46,942 bases of DNA, from the NCBI GenBank assembly GCA_043774925.1, contig JAYVSZ010000050.1, positions 1 to 46,942 of the forward strand, in the 5' to 3' direction. The position numbers and the translations under genes were made by a program. Origin of the DNA: JAYVSZ01 sp043774925. Its GTDB lineage: Bacteria; Pseudomonadota; Gammaproteobacteria; Burkholderiales; Methylophilaceae. This document shows positions 34,031 through 42,904 of the stretch, in pieces; positions within the stretch are counted from its first letter, which is position 1; each line of letters opens with the position of its first letter. Under the pieces are notes generated by a model. It ran no database searches. It saw only the letters and a list, made by a program, of their open reading frames with translations, and was not told the origin of the DNA.

Positions 34031-35235
34031 GCTTAAAAGACAAATACTTAGATATAACACAAGCGACATTGCATGGCTTACTTATACTCAGCTGTATAAG
34101 CATTTGGCTGCCGATTGCCTTTATGAGCGTTTTTATGAGTTTGTTTATGATTATTTGGTTGATTTCGGGCAACTATTCCAACAAATTCGCGCTCATCAAA
34201 CAAAACCCCGCCGCTGTTTCGGCCGTTGCTTTACTGACCTTGTACGCAGTCGGCATCAGCTACAGCAGCGCAACTGGGCAGGCCGCATTTGCGTTTGGCG
34301 CGAAGTATCACAAGCTCTTGTTCATCCCTATGATTGCCAGCGCAATACAAAGTGAAAAAATTAGAAATTTAGCTATGAAAACTTTTTTAGCCGCGTCACT
34401 TATTATTTTGGCCTTGTCATATCTCAAATGGTTAGGCGTGCCGATTCACGCATATCACGGCGGCGATCAAGGAAACGTTATATTTAAAGGCAGAATCGCC
34501 CATAATATTTTTATGTCATTCGCCATGTACCTGATGCTCGGTAACTATATTAAATCAAAAGGTGATATAAAATTTGTATGGGCAATATTAAGCATGCTCG
34601 CCGCCTTGAATATCCTATTTTTAGTCAATGGCAGAACAGGTCAAATCACCATGTTTGCGCTCATTATTTGGTTTACTTGGGAAAACTGGGGTATTAAATC
34701 GCTCAAATATTGGGTAATGGTAATATTGATTGGCCTAAGTGCATTTTTAATCAAGCCCGACCTCTTGCATTCAAGGCTTGCTGGCACTGGCCAAGAAATG
34801 ACACAAGGCACAAACTCCTCAGCCGGACAACGTGTGGAGATGTACAAAAATACGCTCATTCTAATTCAACAACACCCCATATTTGGCGGCGGCACTGGTA
34901 GTTTAGAACACGATTACAAGCCGCTTGCCGAGAGTCAACATTCAGCCATGGTAAAAGTGACTAATCCGCATAATCAATATTTGCTCACCACACAAGAACT
35001 CGGCATCGTCGGCCTGCTTTGCCTGCTATGGATGTGGTTCACGCATTGGCGAGTATCGAGCAAACTAAGCAATGATGAATATGGTCGCGCACTACGCGGA
35101 CTTGTCATCACCATTGCCGTTGGTTCGCTATTTAATTCGCTCATTTTGGATGCCTCTGAAGGCCAGTTTTATTGCGTATTAGCAGGCGTGTTGTTAAGTG
35201 CGTATCGTCCAACAAAAACTAGCGCATCGACTTAA
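34027..35235 (+). CDS. O-antigen ligase (WaaL/Wzy_C family) membrane protein
   Basis: The 402-residue protein has about ten membrane helices and the Wzy_C/O-antigen ligase pattern in the large periplasmic loop and after (GGGTGSLEHDYKPLAESQH, NPHNQYLLTTQELGIVGLL). It would join O-chains to the lipid A-core, or polymerise them; family sequence does not separate the two. The start overlaps the preceding glycosyltransferase gene. Its 3' end overlaps by 17 bases the last codons of a broken gene on the other strand. Confidence 0.88.
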   Translation: MSLKDKYLDITQATLHGLLILSCISIWLPIAFMSVFMSLFMIIWLISGNYSNKFALIKQNPAAVSAVALLTLYAVGISYSSATGQAAFAFGAKYHKLLFIPMIASAIQSEKIRNLAMKTFLAASLIILALSYLKWLGVPIHAYHGGDQGNVIFKGRIAHNIFMSFAMYLMLGNYIKSKGDIKFVWAILSMLAALNILFLVNGRTGQITMFALIIWFTWENWGIKSLKYWVMVILIGLSAFLIKPDLLHSRLAGTGQEMTQGTNSSAGQRVEMYKNTLILIQQHPIFGGGTGSLEHDYKPLAESQHSAMVKVTNPHNQYLLTTQELGIVGLLCLLWMWFTHWRVSSKLSNDEYGRALRGLVITIAVGSLFNSLILDASEGQFYCVLAGVLLSAYRPTKTSAST

Positions 35236-36025
35236 TTCGATCTAACAAACGCAACAAAAAGCCGCGCCGTTTCTTGCGTTTAGACGCATCATAAAAACCA
35301 CGTTGTGAGAAATCTACCGCAATATCATGTGCCGCAAACAGGGGCTCTACAACATACCGCACCCACTTGCCAGCAATTACACCAGTGGGGGTGTAGGGGA
35401 AAATTTATTTGCCCACGCCTGAAAACAAATCCCGATTCACGCAAAATATTTTAGTTTTTTGTCGCCTCAAACGCATAGAACCAAACGATTCTAGTTGCCA
35501 AGGCGTTTCTTGGGCGCGCACTTGCGCACGTAAGAAATCTTTGCGCCACAGTGCAGCTTGCAACGATAGTTGATATTTGGCTTTTAGCGCGACCTGCCAA
35601 ATCGGCGCATGCGTTTGCATCCAAGGACCTGCATCGTCGGCTTCCGAAAGCCGAATCACATCGGCACGCCCTTCTCTAAGCGCTTGTATTAAGGCTTCTA
35701 GCGCATCTTCACGTACCGCCGCTTCTAAAAAGTAATCTTCTTGCAAGTACAAAATATATGGCGTGTGCATACTATCCAGCGCACGCGCCAAGCACTCGCT
35801 CCAAGTCAGCCGCCTATTTTCGCCAATCGCCACCTTGGCACAAACAATACGCAAGCCTTTGAAGCTATAATCTTTGGTTTCGGTATTCAGCACAATCGAA
35901 TACGGGCAATTGGGCCAATAACGCGCAAATAAGGTAAAAAATGGATGCCAACAATCTTCAAAATTGTCGGAAGTATTGATAAAAATGGTAAGTTCATTTG
36001 CGCTCTCAGCCTTATTTAACGCCAT
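35219..36025 (-). pseudogene. Glycosyltransferase-like gene interrupted by an in-frame stop codon
   Basis: From ATG 36025 the frame runs 206 codons (MALNKAESANELTIFINTSD onward) to TAA at 35405-35407. The same frame then continues for 61 coherent codons (TGVIAGKWVRYVVEPLF, AVDFSQRGFYDASK, GFLLRLLDRIK) to TAG at 35219. The C-terminal section with GKW and FSQRGFY looks like the conserved end of this protein group, so one base change probably made the stop. The motif YILYLQEDYF suggests a nucleotide-sugar site. A 268-residue intact form would be normal. It could be a true loss, a sequencing error, or a truncated but active protein. Confidence 0.75.
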
Positions 36026-36078
36026 GCACACGCTCCAGAAACTTAAACATAAAACCACATTATACTGTGTCGCTCACA

Positions 36079-37173
36079 ATGACTAACATTATTCACATCG
36101 TCGAACCCACGCTCACCAACGAGGCTGGTCATTGCCTAAGCTTTGTGACGGCTTTGGCCGAAGCCAATCCAAACGCACGGATTGTACTATGGGCAAACCG
36201 TTCTGCCGCCCTAACTTTTACTGCTGCTAATGTTGAACTGAAAAAGTATTTCTTTCGAAAAATCCGCAAAATTCAATGTTATTTTTTGTATAAAAAATTA
36301 CTCAAATCGAACGAAAAAATATTCATCTCCACCGCCAGTCGCCTGGATTTAAGCACTTTTAACTTAGCTGCAAAAAGGGTATTTGCTGATGGGGAAATCC
36401 CCGAAAATAAAGTTTATTTTTATTTTCACTGGATGAATGACAGCAACAAAAAACTGTCCAAATTAAAAGAAATCGCGCGGCAACAACCCAATCTTGTTAT
36501 TCTTGGCACAACACCCACTGTGATTAATGTGTTTAAACAAGCGGGATTTAAGCACACAGACATTGCGCCATACCCAATCTCAATTCCCGCAAGCACACAC
36601 AACACAGCGCAAACCTTCTCAAAAGTGCTATTTGCAGGCGCGGCGCGGCAAGACAAAGGATTTGCGCATGTGGTAGATTTAGTTGAATACGCGGTCAAAC
36701 ACAAACTCAATCTGCCGTTTCTCATTCAAAGTTCAGCCGAGCACTTTCATAAATATGATGCTGCAACGAGGGCAGATATTGCGCGCTTAAACAACATTGA
36801 TTATCCTTACTTGGAAATTAATGCAGAAACCCTATCGCCAGCGCGTTATTTGGCGCACTTTGCAGGCGCAATTTGCATTCAGGTTTATAATCCGACAGAT
36901 TTTGCGGACCGAATTAGTGGCGTTACTTTGGACGCGCTTTCGGCTGGCAGCCCAATTTTAACGCTAGCAAACACGTGGATGGCAAAACAAGTACAGCGCT
37001 TTGATGCGGGTATTATTGTTAACTCAACCGCGCCAGAAGCCTTGATTGACGCGCTTAACGAGATGATTGCCAACTACGCAACTTATAGTCAAAATGCACA
37101 AAAAACAGGAAAGGTTTTGCAACAAGAACACAGCGCGCAGCAGCTCGCCAGCCTACTATTTACAAGCCAATAA
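36079..37173 (+). CDS. GT-B glycosyltransferase (family 4-like)
   Basis: The 364-residue protein starts at ATG 36079 (MTNIIHIVEPTLTNEAGHCL); the longer reading frame upstream overlaps the divergent broken gene. The C-terminal half has the group 1 pattern VLFAGAARQDKGF and TDFADRISGVTLDALSAGSPIL with the nucleotide-sugar binding Glu/Asp region. It is likely an LPS core or O-chain transferase. FkbM methyltransferase gene follows nine bases later. Confidence 0.8.
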   Translation: MTNIIHIVEPTLTNEAGHCLSFVTALAEANPNARIVLWANRSAALTFTAANVELKKYFFRKIRKIQCYFLYKKLLKSNEKIFISTASRLDLSTFNLAAKRVFADGEIPENKVYFYFHWMNDSNKKLSKLKEIARQQPNLVILGTTPTVINVFKQAGFKHTDIAPYPISIPASTHNTAQTFSKVLFAGAARQDKGFAHVVDLVEYAVKHKLNLPFLIQSSAEHFHKYDAATRADIARLNNIDYPYLEINAETLSPARYLAHFAGAICIQVYNPTDFADRISGVTLDALSAGSPILTLANTWMAKQVQRFDAGIIVNSTAPEALIDALNEMIANYATYSQNAQKTGKVLQQEHSAQQLASLLFTSQ

Positions 37174-37182
37174 AGACCATTC

Positions 37183-37902
37183 ATGAAACAATCTCCAATC
37201 GATTTTCAACAAAAAGTAACCATCAATTTCAAAAACTCGCCAGAACATGAGCTAGAACTAATTCGCACATTTTTTCAAAACAAGAAAGAGGGTTTTTATG
37301 TGGACGTAGGCGCCAACGATCCGGTGATTGGCTCACAAACTTTCCATTTAGAGCAGCTCGGCTGGAGCGGCTTACTGATTGAACCTTTGCCGTATCTTGC
37401 TGATTCGCTTAAAGAAAATCGCAACGCGATAGTTGCACAATTTGCCTGCTCTGCGCCAGAAAATCACAACAAGAAACTGCAATTTTTAATGGCAGGCGTG
37501 TATTCCACGCTCAACAAAAACCCGATTGCGATTGGCGCGACCAGCAATGAATATGTAGAAGTGACTTGCAAAACGCTAGATTCAATTCTCGAAGAAAATA
37601 ACGTAAAACCTAACTTTGATTTCATCTCTATTGACATTGAAGGTCACGAAATGGAAATGTTTAAAGGCTTTACGTTACAACGCTGGCAGCCAGCACTGGT
37701 GCTGCTGGAAGACCACGTGACCAACCACGAAAAACATCGCCACATGGTAAAAAATGGCTACCAACTTATTATGCGCACCGCGATGAATAGTTGGTATGTG
37801 CCGAAAAGTTTTGGCTATAAATTAAGTCTTTTTGCAAAGCTGCAATATTTTAGAAAATATTATTTGGGCTTGTTGCCGCGTAAATTGCGCTACATGCGCT
37901 AA
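37183..37902 (+). CDS. FkbM-family methyltransferase
   Basis: The 239-residue protein has the SAM-binding YVDVGANDPVIGSQTF, GLLIEPLPYLADSL and the FkbM signature DFISIDIEGHEMEMFKGF. In polysaccharide loci such enzymes usually O-methylate a sugar. It lies in the LPS operon directly before the waaC 5' fragment, four bases after its stop. Confidence 0.9.
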   Translation: MKQSPIDFQQKVTINFKNSPEHELELIRTFFQNKKEGFYVDVGANDPVIGSQTFHLEQLGWSGLLIEPLPYLADSLKENRNAIVAQFACSAPENHNKKLQFLMAGVYSTLNKNPIAIGATSNEYVEVTCKTLDSILEENNVKPNFDFISIDIEGHEMEMFKGFTLQRWQPALVLLEDHVTNHEKHRHMVKNGYQLIMRTAMNSWYVPKSFGYKLSLFAKLQYFRKYYLGLLPRKLRYMR

Positions 37903-37906
37903 AAAA

Positions 37907-38038
37907 ATGAAAATTCTCATCATTAAAACCTCCTCCATGGGCGATATTATTCACTGCCTGCCAGTGATTGCGGATATTCGCGCGCACCTGCCAGAGGCGC
38001 GACTCCCGAAGTGCAAAGCTCATTTAAATACCAACTAA
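37907..38038 (+). pseudogene. Truncated duplicate of the waaC 5' end
   Basis: A reading frame starts MKILIIKTSSMGDIIHCLPV and matches WaaC through LPEAR, then leaves the waaC sequence and stops after 43 residues. The bases 37916-38002 are identical to 39275-39361 in intact waaC. Sequence before and after the identical block is unrelated between copies. It is a breakpoint relic; a 43-residue product is unlikely to be functional. Confidence 0.88.
37916..38002 (+). repeat. 87-bp exact direct repeat, copy 1
   Basis: This is identical to 39275-39361. Both start CTCATCATTAAAACCTCC and end at GAGGCGCGA. The two copies lie 1,359 bases apart (start to start) and enclose a foreign gene tail and a glycosyltransferase gene. 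Confidence 0.95.
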
Positions 38039-38076
38039 AAAAACTATTATCGAACATCAAAAGAAGAATTACCTAA
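38002..38076 (+). pseudogene. 3' tail of a foreign reading frame after the waaC fragment
   Basis: Right at the end of the repeat another frame reads TPEVQSSFKYQLKKLLSNIK and ends RRIT-stop. It looks like the basic C-terminus of an otherwise absent protein, as expected if a donor segment joined waaC at this point. It is short, so this is inference. Confidence 0.45.
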
Positions 38077-38104
38077 TTATTAACCATCTCTATTTAAGGC
38101 TGCT

Positions 38105-39085
38105 ATGCACATATGCCTTGTAATTGATGCGCAATTACCAACACAACGCTACGGTGGCACGGAGCGCGTTGTTTATTGGCTTGGGCGTGCGCTGCATCAA
38201 GCAGGGCATAAAGTCACATTCCTTGCTCAACAATCTCAATTAGATTTTGCTAATGTGCTAGTGCTTGATAAAACACGAAGCATTGAAAGTCAAATACCTA
38301 AAGAAGTTGACATCGTACATATGCATTCTGGCTTTAAATTTCCACAGAACATTCCTACTTGTCAAACCATCCATGGCAATTGCCGCCACCCAACCACTTT
38401 TCATCCAAATAGCATATTTGTTTCAAATAGCCATGCACAGAATCATAATGCTACCGCGTTTGTGCATAACGGGCTGGACGCCAGCGATTACGGCTCAGTT
38501 GACTTTTCTACAAAGAAAAGTTCTTTTGTGTTTTTAGCAAAAGCGGCTTGGGGAGTAAAGAATGTACGCGGTGCAATAGATGTAGCTGCCCTTACTGAAT
38601 CCACTATCGATATTTTAGGTGGTCATCGGCTAAATTTTAAAATGGGATTTAGGCTGACACTGGCAAAAAATGCGCGCTTTCACGGCATGGTGGATGACAA
38701 AGTTAAAATACCTTTCTTGCAACAAGCGCGAGGCCTTGTTTTCCCAGTTTTATGGCATGAGCCATTTGGTGTAGCAACAATCGAAGCAATGTATTTTGGC
38801 GTTCCGATATTTGGCACTCCGTACGGAGCTCTGCCTGAAATAGTAGGAGAGGGTGCTGGATTTCTATCTAATAGCACTCACGAACTTGCAGAAGCTGCAA
38901 AAAATTGGCGGTCTTACGACCGAGCTGCAATTCATGCTCACTGGAAACAATGCTTTACGTCATCGATTATGGCGAAAAAATATATCGAATACTATACAAT
39001 GATACTCGACGGGCAAAACCTTCATGCTAATTTAATCCATGCTCAACCCGTTAGAACTTCGAAGCTACTTGATTGGAAACCCTAG
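38105..39085 (+). CDS. Family 4 glycosyltransferase (inserted gene)
   Basis: The 326-residue GT-B protein begins MHICLVIDAQLPTQRYGGTE, has FVFLAKAAWGVKNVRGAIDV and the donor-binding block LVFPVLWHEPFGVATIEAMY with FGTPYGALPEIVGEG. It probably adds a sugar to LPS core. It lies between two copies of the waaC 5' end and is more AT-rich than the neighbours, which suggests acquisition by transfer. The 177 bases after it (39086-39262) are AT-rich and hold no gene I recognise. Confidence 0.88.
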   Translation: MHICLVIDAQLPTQRYGGTERVVYWLGRALHQAGHKVTFLAQQSQLDFANVLVLDKTRSIESQIPKEVDIVHMHSGFKFPQNIPTCQTIHGNCRHPTTFHPNSIFVSNSHAQNHNATAFVHNGLDASDYGSVDFSTKKSSFVFLAKAAWGVKNVRGAIDVAALTESTIDILGGHRLNFKMGFRLTLAKNARFHGMVDDKVKIPFLQQARGLVFPVLWHEPFGVATIEAMYFGVPIFGTPYGALPEIVGEGAGFLSNSTHELAEAAKNWRSYDRAAIHAHWKQCFTSSIMAKKYIEYYTMILDGQNLHANLIHAQPVRTSKLLDWKP

Positions 39086-39262
39086 TAAATATCAATCTAA
39101 GTTTCGAATAATTACTTCTTATAGCAATGGTCTAGTCGCAACTGCAAGCAAGCGCTGTCCCGTAGCGATTCTTTTTTGCGTATATATCTTTAAAGCCTTG
39201 ATAGTAAGACCAAAATATAAGTTTAATTTTGAAGACTCTAGCCACTAAAATTAGCTATCCAA

Positions 39263-40240
39263 ATGCTCAAAGTACTCATCATTAAAACCTCCTCCATGGG
39301 CGATATTATTCACTGCCTGCCAGTGATTGCGGATATTCGCGCGCACCTGCCAGAGGCGCGAATTGATTGGGTGGTGGAGGAAAGTTTTGTGGATATTCCA
39401 CGCATGCACGCGGGCATTAACCAAATCACTCCTGTGAGCATTCGGCGTTGGCGCAAACAGTTATTCAGCAAAAAAACTTGGGCAGAAATTTCTGCATTTA
39501 AACACTCGCTTGCTGAATATGATGCGGTAATTGATTGCCAAGGCCTGACCAAAAGCGCACTGATTAGCTTGTTAGCAAAAGGTGCGCGGCATGGCTACGA
39601 TTGGCGCTCTGGGCGAGATTCGTTTGCCAGTGTTTTTTATGCTAAAAAACATCCAGTTTCGCTCAAGCAAGATGCGGTTGCGCGCAATCGTGCGTTAGTT
39701 GCGCAAGCGCTGGGCTATGCAAAACCAATTAGTGCGCCAGATTATGGCATCTCAAGCCATCGCCCTGCAACCCGCATGGATATTGGCTCACAGACTGGTG
39801 CAAATATGCGTAATTATGTTTTAGCGCTTCACGGTACAAGCCGCGATTCTAAACTGTGGCCAACTTCTCATTGGATTGCGCTAGGTAAAGCGCTTGCTGA
39901 AAAGAATTTGAATTTGATGTTACCTTGGGCGTCAGATGCCGAGCTAAATCGCGCCAACGAAATTGCACAAAATTTAAGCAATGTAAAAGTTTTGCCAAAG
40001 TTGGGTATTGCACAACTCGCGCCCATCATTTCCCAAGCGCAAGCTGCTATCGGCGTGGATACTGGCTTAACGCACCTTGCCGCCGCGCTGAACATTCCGA
40101 CGATTGCGATTTACACCGATAGCGACCCCGCATTGAATGGCGTGATTGCTGGCGCGCAGGCTAATGCCGCTAATCTTGGTAATATCGGAGAAACGCCGAC
40201 AGTTGAGGAAGTTTTAGTAAAATTTGAAACTATTTACTGA
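39263..40240 (+). CDS. waaC: Lipopolysaccharide heptosyltransferase I
   Basis: WaaC adds the first heptose to Kdo of the LPS inner core (GT9). The N-terminus KVLIIKTSSMGDIIHCLPVI, DWVVEESFVDIPRMH, LALHGTSRDSKLWP and the terminal IGVDTGLTHLAAAL identify it; length 325 is normal. Its first 33 codons include an 87-bp block repeated upstream, so the intact copy's original promoter and RBS may have been replaced. The 3' end overlaps the convergent acyltransferase gene by seven bases. Confidence 0.94.
   Translation: MLKVLIIKTSSMGDIIHCLPVIADIRAHLPEARIDWVVEESFVDIPRMHAGINQITPVSIRRWRKQLFSKKTWAEISAFKHSLAEYDAVIDCQGLTKSALISLLAKGARHGYDWRSGRDSFASVFYAKKHPVSLKQDAVARNRALVAQALGYAKPISAPDYGISSHRPATRMDIGSQTGANMRNYVLALHGTSRDSKLWPTSHWIALGKALAEKNLNLMLPWASDAELNRANEIAQNLSNVKVLPKLGIAQLAPIISQAQAAIGVDTGLTHLAAALNIPTIAIYTDSDPALNGVIAGAQANAANLGNIGETPTVEEVLVKFETIY
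39275..39361 (+). repeat. 87-bp exact direct repeat, copy 2 (within waaC)
   Basis: This is codons 5-33 of the intact waaC and identical to 37916-38002. Confidence 0.95.
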
Positions 40241-42169
40241 GTTTTCTTTGCCCAAATAAACGCCTCTCTAAAATCTGGCTCCATTTTTTGTGCAGCCAAC
40301 TCAGTTAAGTGACTAATATCCTTAAAAATTGCCACGCCGTCTTTAACGGCATAGCAAAACGATTTATCGCACAACCGCTGCGTGGGATCAATTAAAAACA
40401 GTTTCCCCGATTTCAACTCTGACACTAGCCGTGCATTTAATTTTAGTAAGATTTCACTTTGCTTTACGGCGGCAGAGTTCTCAAGCGTAATGGTTTCAAT
40501 GCCGTGCCCAGCCTTGATTTGCCTTAAAGACCAAACATTTTCAACATGCATGCTCGGTATTGGTAATGGCGTAATTAAAACCACTTTTTTACCTTGAGAA
40601 ATTAAATCTTTAATTAAAAAAACCGCGCGATCGATTGCTTGATCATCCGTCGACCAAATTCTTCCCAAGATGACGGTGCTAATCGCTGGATGCGCTTTCA
40701 AGAATCCGTACACTTCGAAGTTAAATTCCTTGCAATGTGGATAATCTTCATAATGAACAGTATCTGACTCAACAAAGGCTCTGCAACCCGACATATTTGC
40801 AATTAACCCAGTTAAACCCGTTGATTGCGCCGCTTTTGTCACTGGCGTCAGATATTGATTAGCATGAGAATCTCCCCATAAAATCATAGTTGCGTCGTCA
40901 GGTTTGCTTGATGTGCCAAAAGCACAAAATTGGTTCGAATCTTTTTTCGTATTCTCTCCAGTACGAAAGCACTCCTTGCGCGGCGTGTGTTCCCACCCCT
41001 GTATAGAGGCGCGCGCAATATAATCGGGAAAGCGCTTGGCATATCCGTGCGTTTTAATAATAAACCAACCAAACAAAATACAACCTACCAAAGAAACAAG
41101 CACAGTTTTCATTAAAAAAGCTGAACTCACTAACGAGCGGTCTCGAAATGGTTTTTCTACCCAACGCCATGAAATGTAGGAAAGCAATGCTACCAAGGCT
41201 AAAAGTGCAATTTTTTGAGCATTATTGATGGGCGTTTCAGATAGTTGATTAGCAAAAACCCAAACCGGCCAATGCCATAAATAGAGGGAATAGGACATGT
41301 CGCCAATTTTTTGAGCCATTGGCGCTGCGATTACAGGGTTGTTTTGATACTGTTTTGCAACGCTTATAAAAGCTGCCGTAGAAAAAACGGGCACTAATGT
41401 CCAAAAATTTGGCCATGCTTGCTCACCATTAATAAAAAATACACCCAATCCAAGACCTAGCAAAGCGGCAAGGAATATTGCCAGGCTACATTTTGGTTTG
41501 CAGTTTAAATTGACAACTATTGCCCCAGCTAGAAACTCCCACGCGCGGCTACTGATGAAGTAAAAACCGCCTTTGGATTTTTCGTAAGCTAGGTTGCCAG
41601 CCCCCCCCATGCAAGTCGTAAGCTTGATAAAGCGCAACAAGCAGAGAAATGCTAAAAAGAAAAACCAATACCGGCAGGATCTTTCCCTCCCACCATTTCC
41701 AAACGGCTAGCGTGATAAATGGCAAAATTAAATAAAACTGACCCTCCACAGAAAGTGACCAAGTATGCAGGAGCGCCTTTGTATTTGCGGCAGCATCAAA
41801 ATAACCTTGCGTGCCGCTAAATGCATAGTTGGATACAAAAAATAGAGTCGCCAACGTGTTCTTTGTAGTGCCTACATAGTGGCGCGGCAAATCATAGTGC
41901 CAGCCCCAAAATGCCACTAGCAAGCACATAAAAGCTAGCGCTGGAAAAATACGTCGAAGACGCGCTTCAAAAAAACGCTTTAATGAAAAATTGTTGTTAT
42001 TAAGCTGAGTTTGAATTTGACCGAAGATAAGGTATCCTGAAATTACAAAGAAAATATCTACCCCAACAAATCCACCGCCAAAACCAGACACTCCGATGTG
42101 ATATGCAATCACTGAAAGAACGGCAAATGCCCTCAAGAATTGAATATCGAATCGAACATTTTTATTCAT
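40234..42169 (-). pseudogene. OafA-type acyltransferase with SGNH domain, frameshifted at a G8 tract
   Basis: From ATG 42169 the first frame encodes an acyltransferase-3 domain (FDIQFLRAFAVLSVIAYHIG, GGFVGVDIFFVISGYLI, RLRRIFPAL, LLHTWSLSVEGQFYLILP) up to DLHGG. The second frame picks up at GNLAYEKSKGGFYFISSRAW and continues through more helices to a periplasmic SGNH esterase-like domain (ILWGDSHANQ and a C-terminal DISH). The switch falls on eight consecutive G (41601-41608 as C). Seven G would restore one 644-residue protein, the usual size. It would O-acylate surface polysaccharide. The tract makes slipped-strand phase variation possible; a sequencing error is the main alternative. Confidence 0.85.
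41601..41608 (-). repeat. Homopolymer G8 (C8 on plus strand)
   Basis: Eight identical bases lie inside the acyltransferase gene, exactly where the reading frame shifts. A length of seven or ten would keep the frame open. Confidence 0.9.
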
Positions 42170-42206
42170 ATTTTTAGTCTTTATTAATTGAAATGCTTGG
42201 AAACCA

Positions 42207-42235
42207 CTTGAGAATTTCACAGCAATCCCCATGTT
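42207..42235 (+). promoter_or_regulatory. Sigma-32-like heat-shock promoter for grpE
   Basis: CTTGAGA (42207-42213) and CCCCATGTT (42227-42235) are 13 bases apart, close to the sigma-32 consensus (CTTGAAA, CCCCAT). They lie about 40 bases before the grpE ATG. Confidence 0.75.
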
Positions 42236-42274
42236 AGCATCTATGCTATAAAAATCAGCTTTTTGGGAGCACAC

Positions 42275-42790
42275 ATGCAGGAAGAAAAACAAGACTTAAA
42301 TTCAAATCTGGAAACCGAAAACGAACAAGCTGCAAGTACGCCAGAAGAGAAAATAGCTGAATTAAACGCACATCTCGCCGAAGCGCAAGCGGCGGTTTTA
42401 TATGCGAAAGCAGAAGGTGAGAACATTCGCCGACGTGCATTTGAAGATGTGGATAAAGCGCGTAAATTCGCGCTAGAGCGCTTTAGTGGTGAGTTATTGG
42501 CGGTAAAAGATAGTTTAGACGGCGCGCTGGCGGTAGAAAACGCAACGGTTGAGAGCTACAAAAATGGCGTAGAACTTACCGCTAAACAATTGATGAGCGT
42601 ATTCGAGAAATTCAATATTGCTGAAGTGAATCCAGTGGGTGAAAAATTTGACCCCAACAAACACCAAGCGATTAGCGCGATTGAAGCAGACGGCGAACCA
42701 AACACTGTGCTGACCGTTCTGCAAAAAGGTTACACGCTTAACGAACGCGTGCTACGCCCAGCATTGGTAATGGTTTCGAAAGCCAAATAG
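42275..42790 (+). CDS. grpE: Nucleotide exchange factor GrpE
   Basis: GrpE releases ADP from DnaK. I choose the ATG at 42275 because GGGAG lies eight bases upstream; an in-frame TTG at 42263 is unlikely. The 171 residues have an acidic N-terminus, a long coiled helix (IAELNAHLAEAQAAVLYAKA) and the C-terminal beta part VNPVGEKFDPNKHQAIS and LQKGYTLNERVLRPALV. It is first in grpE-dnaK-dnaJ. Confidence 0.96.
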   Translation: MQEEKQDLNSNLETENEQAASTPEEKIAELNAHLAEAQAAVLYAKAEGENIRRRAFEDVDKARKFALERFSGELLAVKDSLDGALAVENATVESYKNGVELTAKQLMSVFEKFNIAEVNPVGEKFDPNKHQAISAIEADGEPNTVLTVLQKGYTLNERVLRPALVMVSKAK

Positions 42791-42822
42791 TTACTTTTTA
42801 GTGACCATTTTGATAGTGTGGA

Positions 42823-42851
42823 CTTGAAAAGTAAAAATTCATCCCAAACTT
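42823..42851 (+). promoter_or_regulatory. Sigma-32-like heat-shock promoter for dnaK
   Basis: CTTGAAA (42823-42829) and CCCAAACTT (42843-42851) are again 13 bases apart. The -35 is exact; the -10 is weaker than at grpE. They lie in the 114-base grpE-dnaK gap, so dnaK can be expressed on its own. Confidence 0.65.
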
Positions 42852-42904
42852 ACACTCATCGAAGCATGCGCTTCAAACTAACAAAGAATTAAAGGAAATT
42901 TATC

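Noticed and set aside
39039..39248. Possible small gene after the GT4 gene
   Set aside because: It overlaps the GT4 3' end out of frame and shows no RBS or recognisable domain; it may be debris of the inserted segment.
42236..42253. TTAGCAT-CTATGCTATAA palindrome before grpE as a CIRCE operator
   Set aside because: It lacks the TTAGCACTC-N9-GAGTGCTAA pattern and its arms are too close together.
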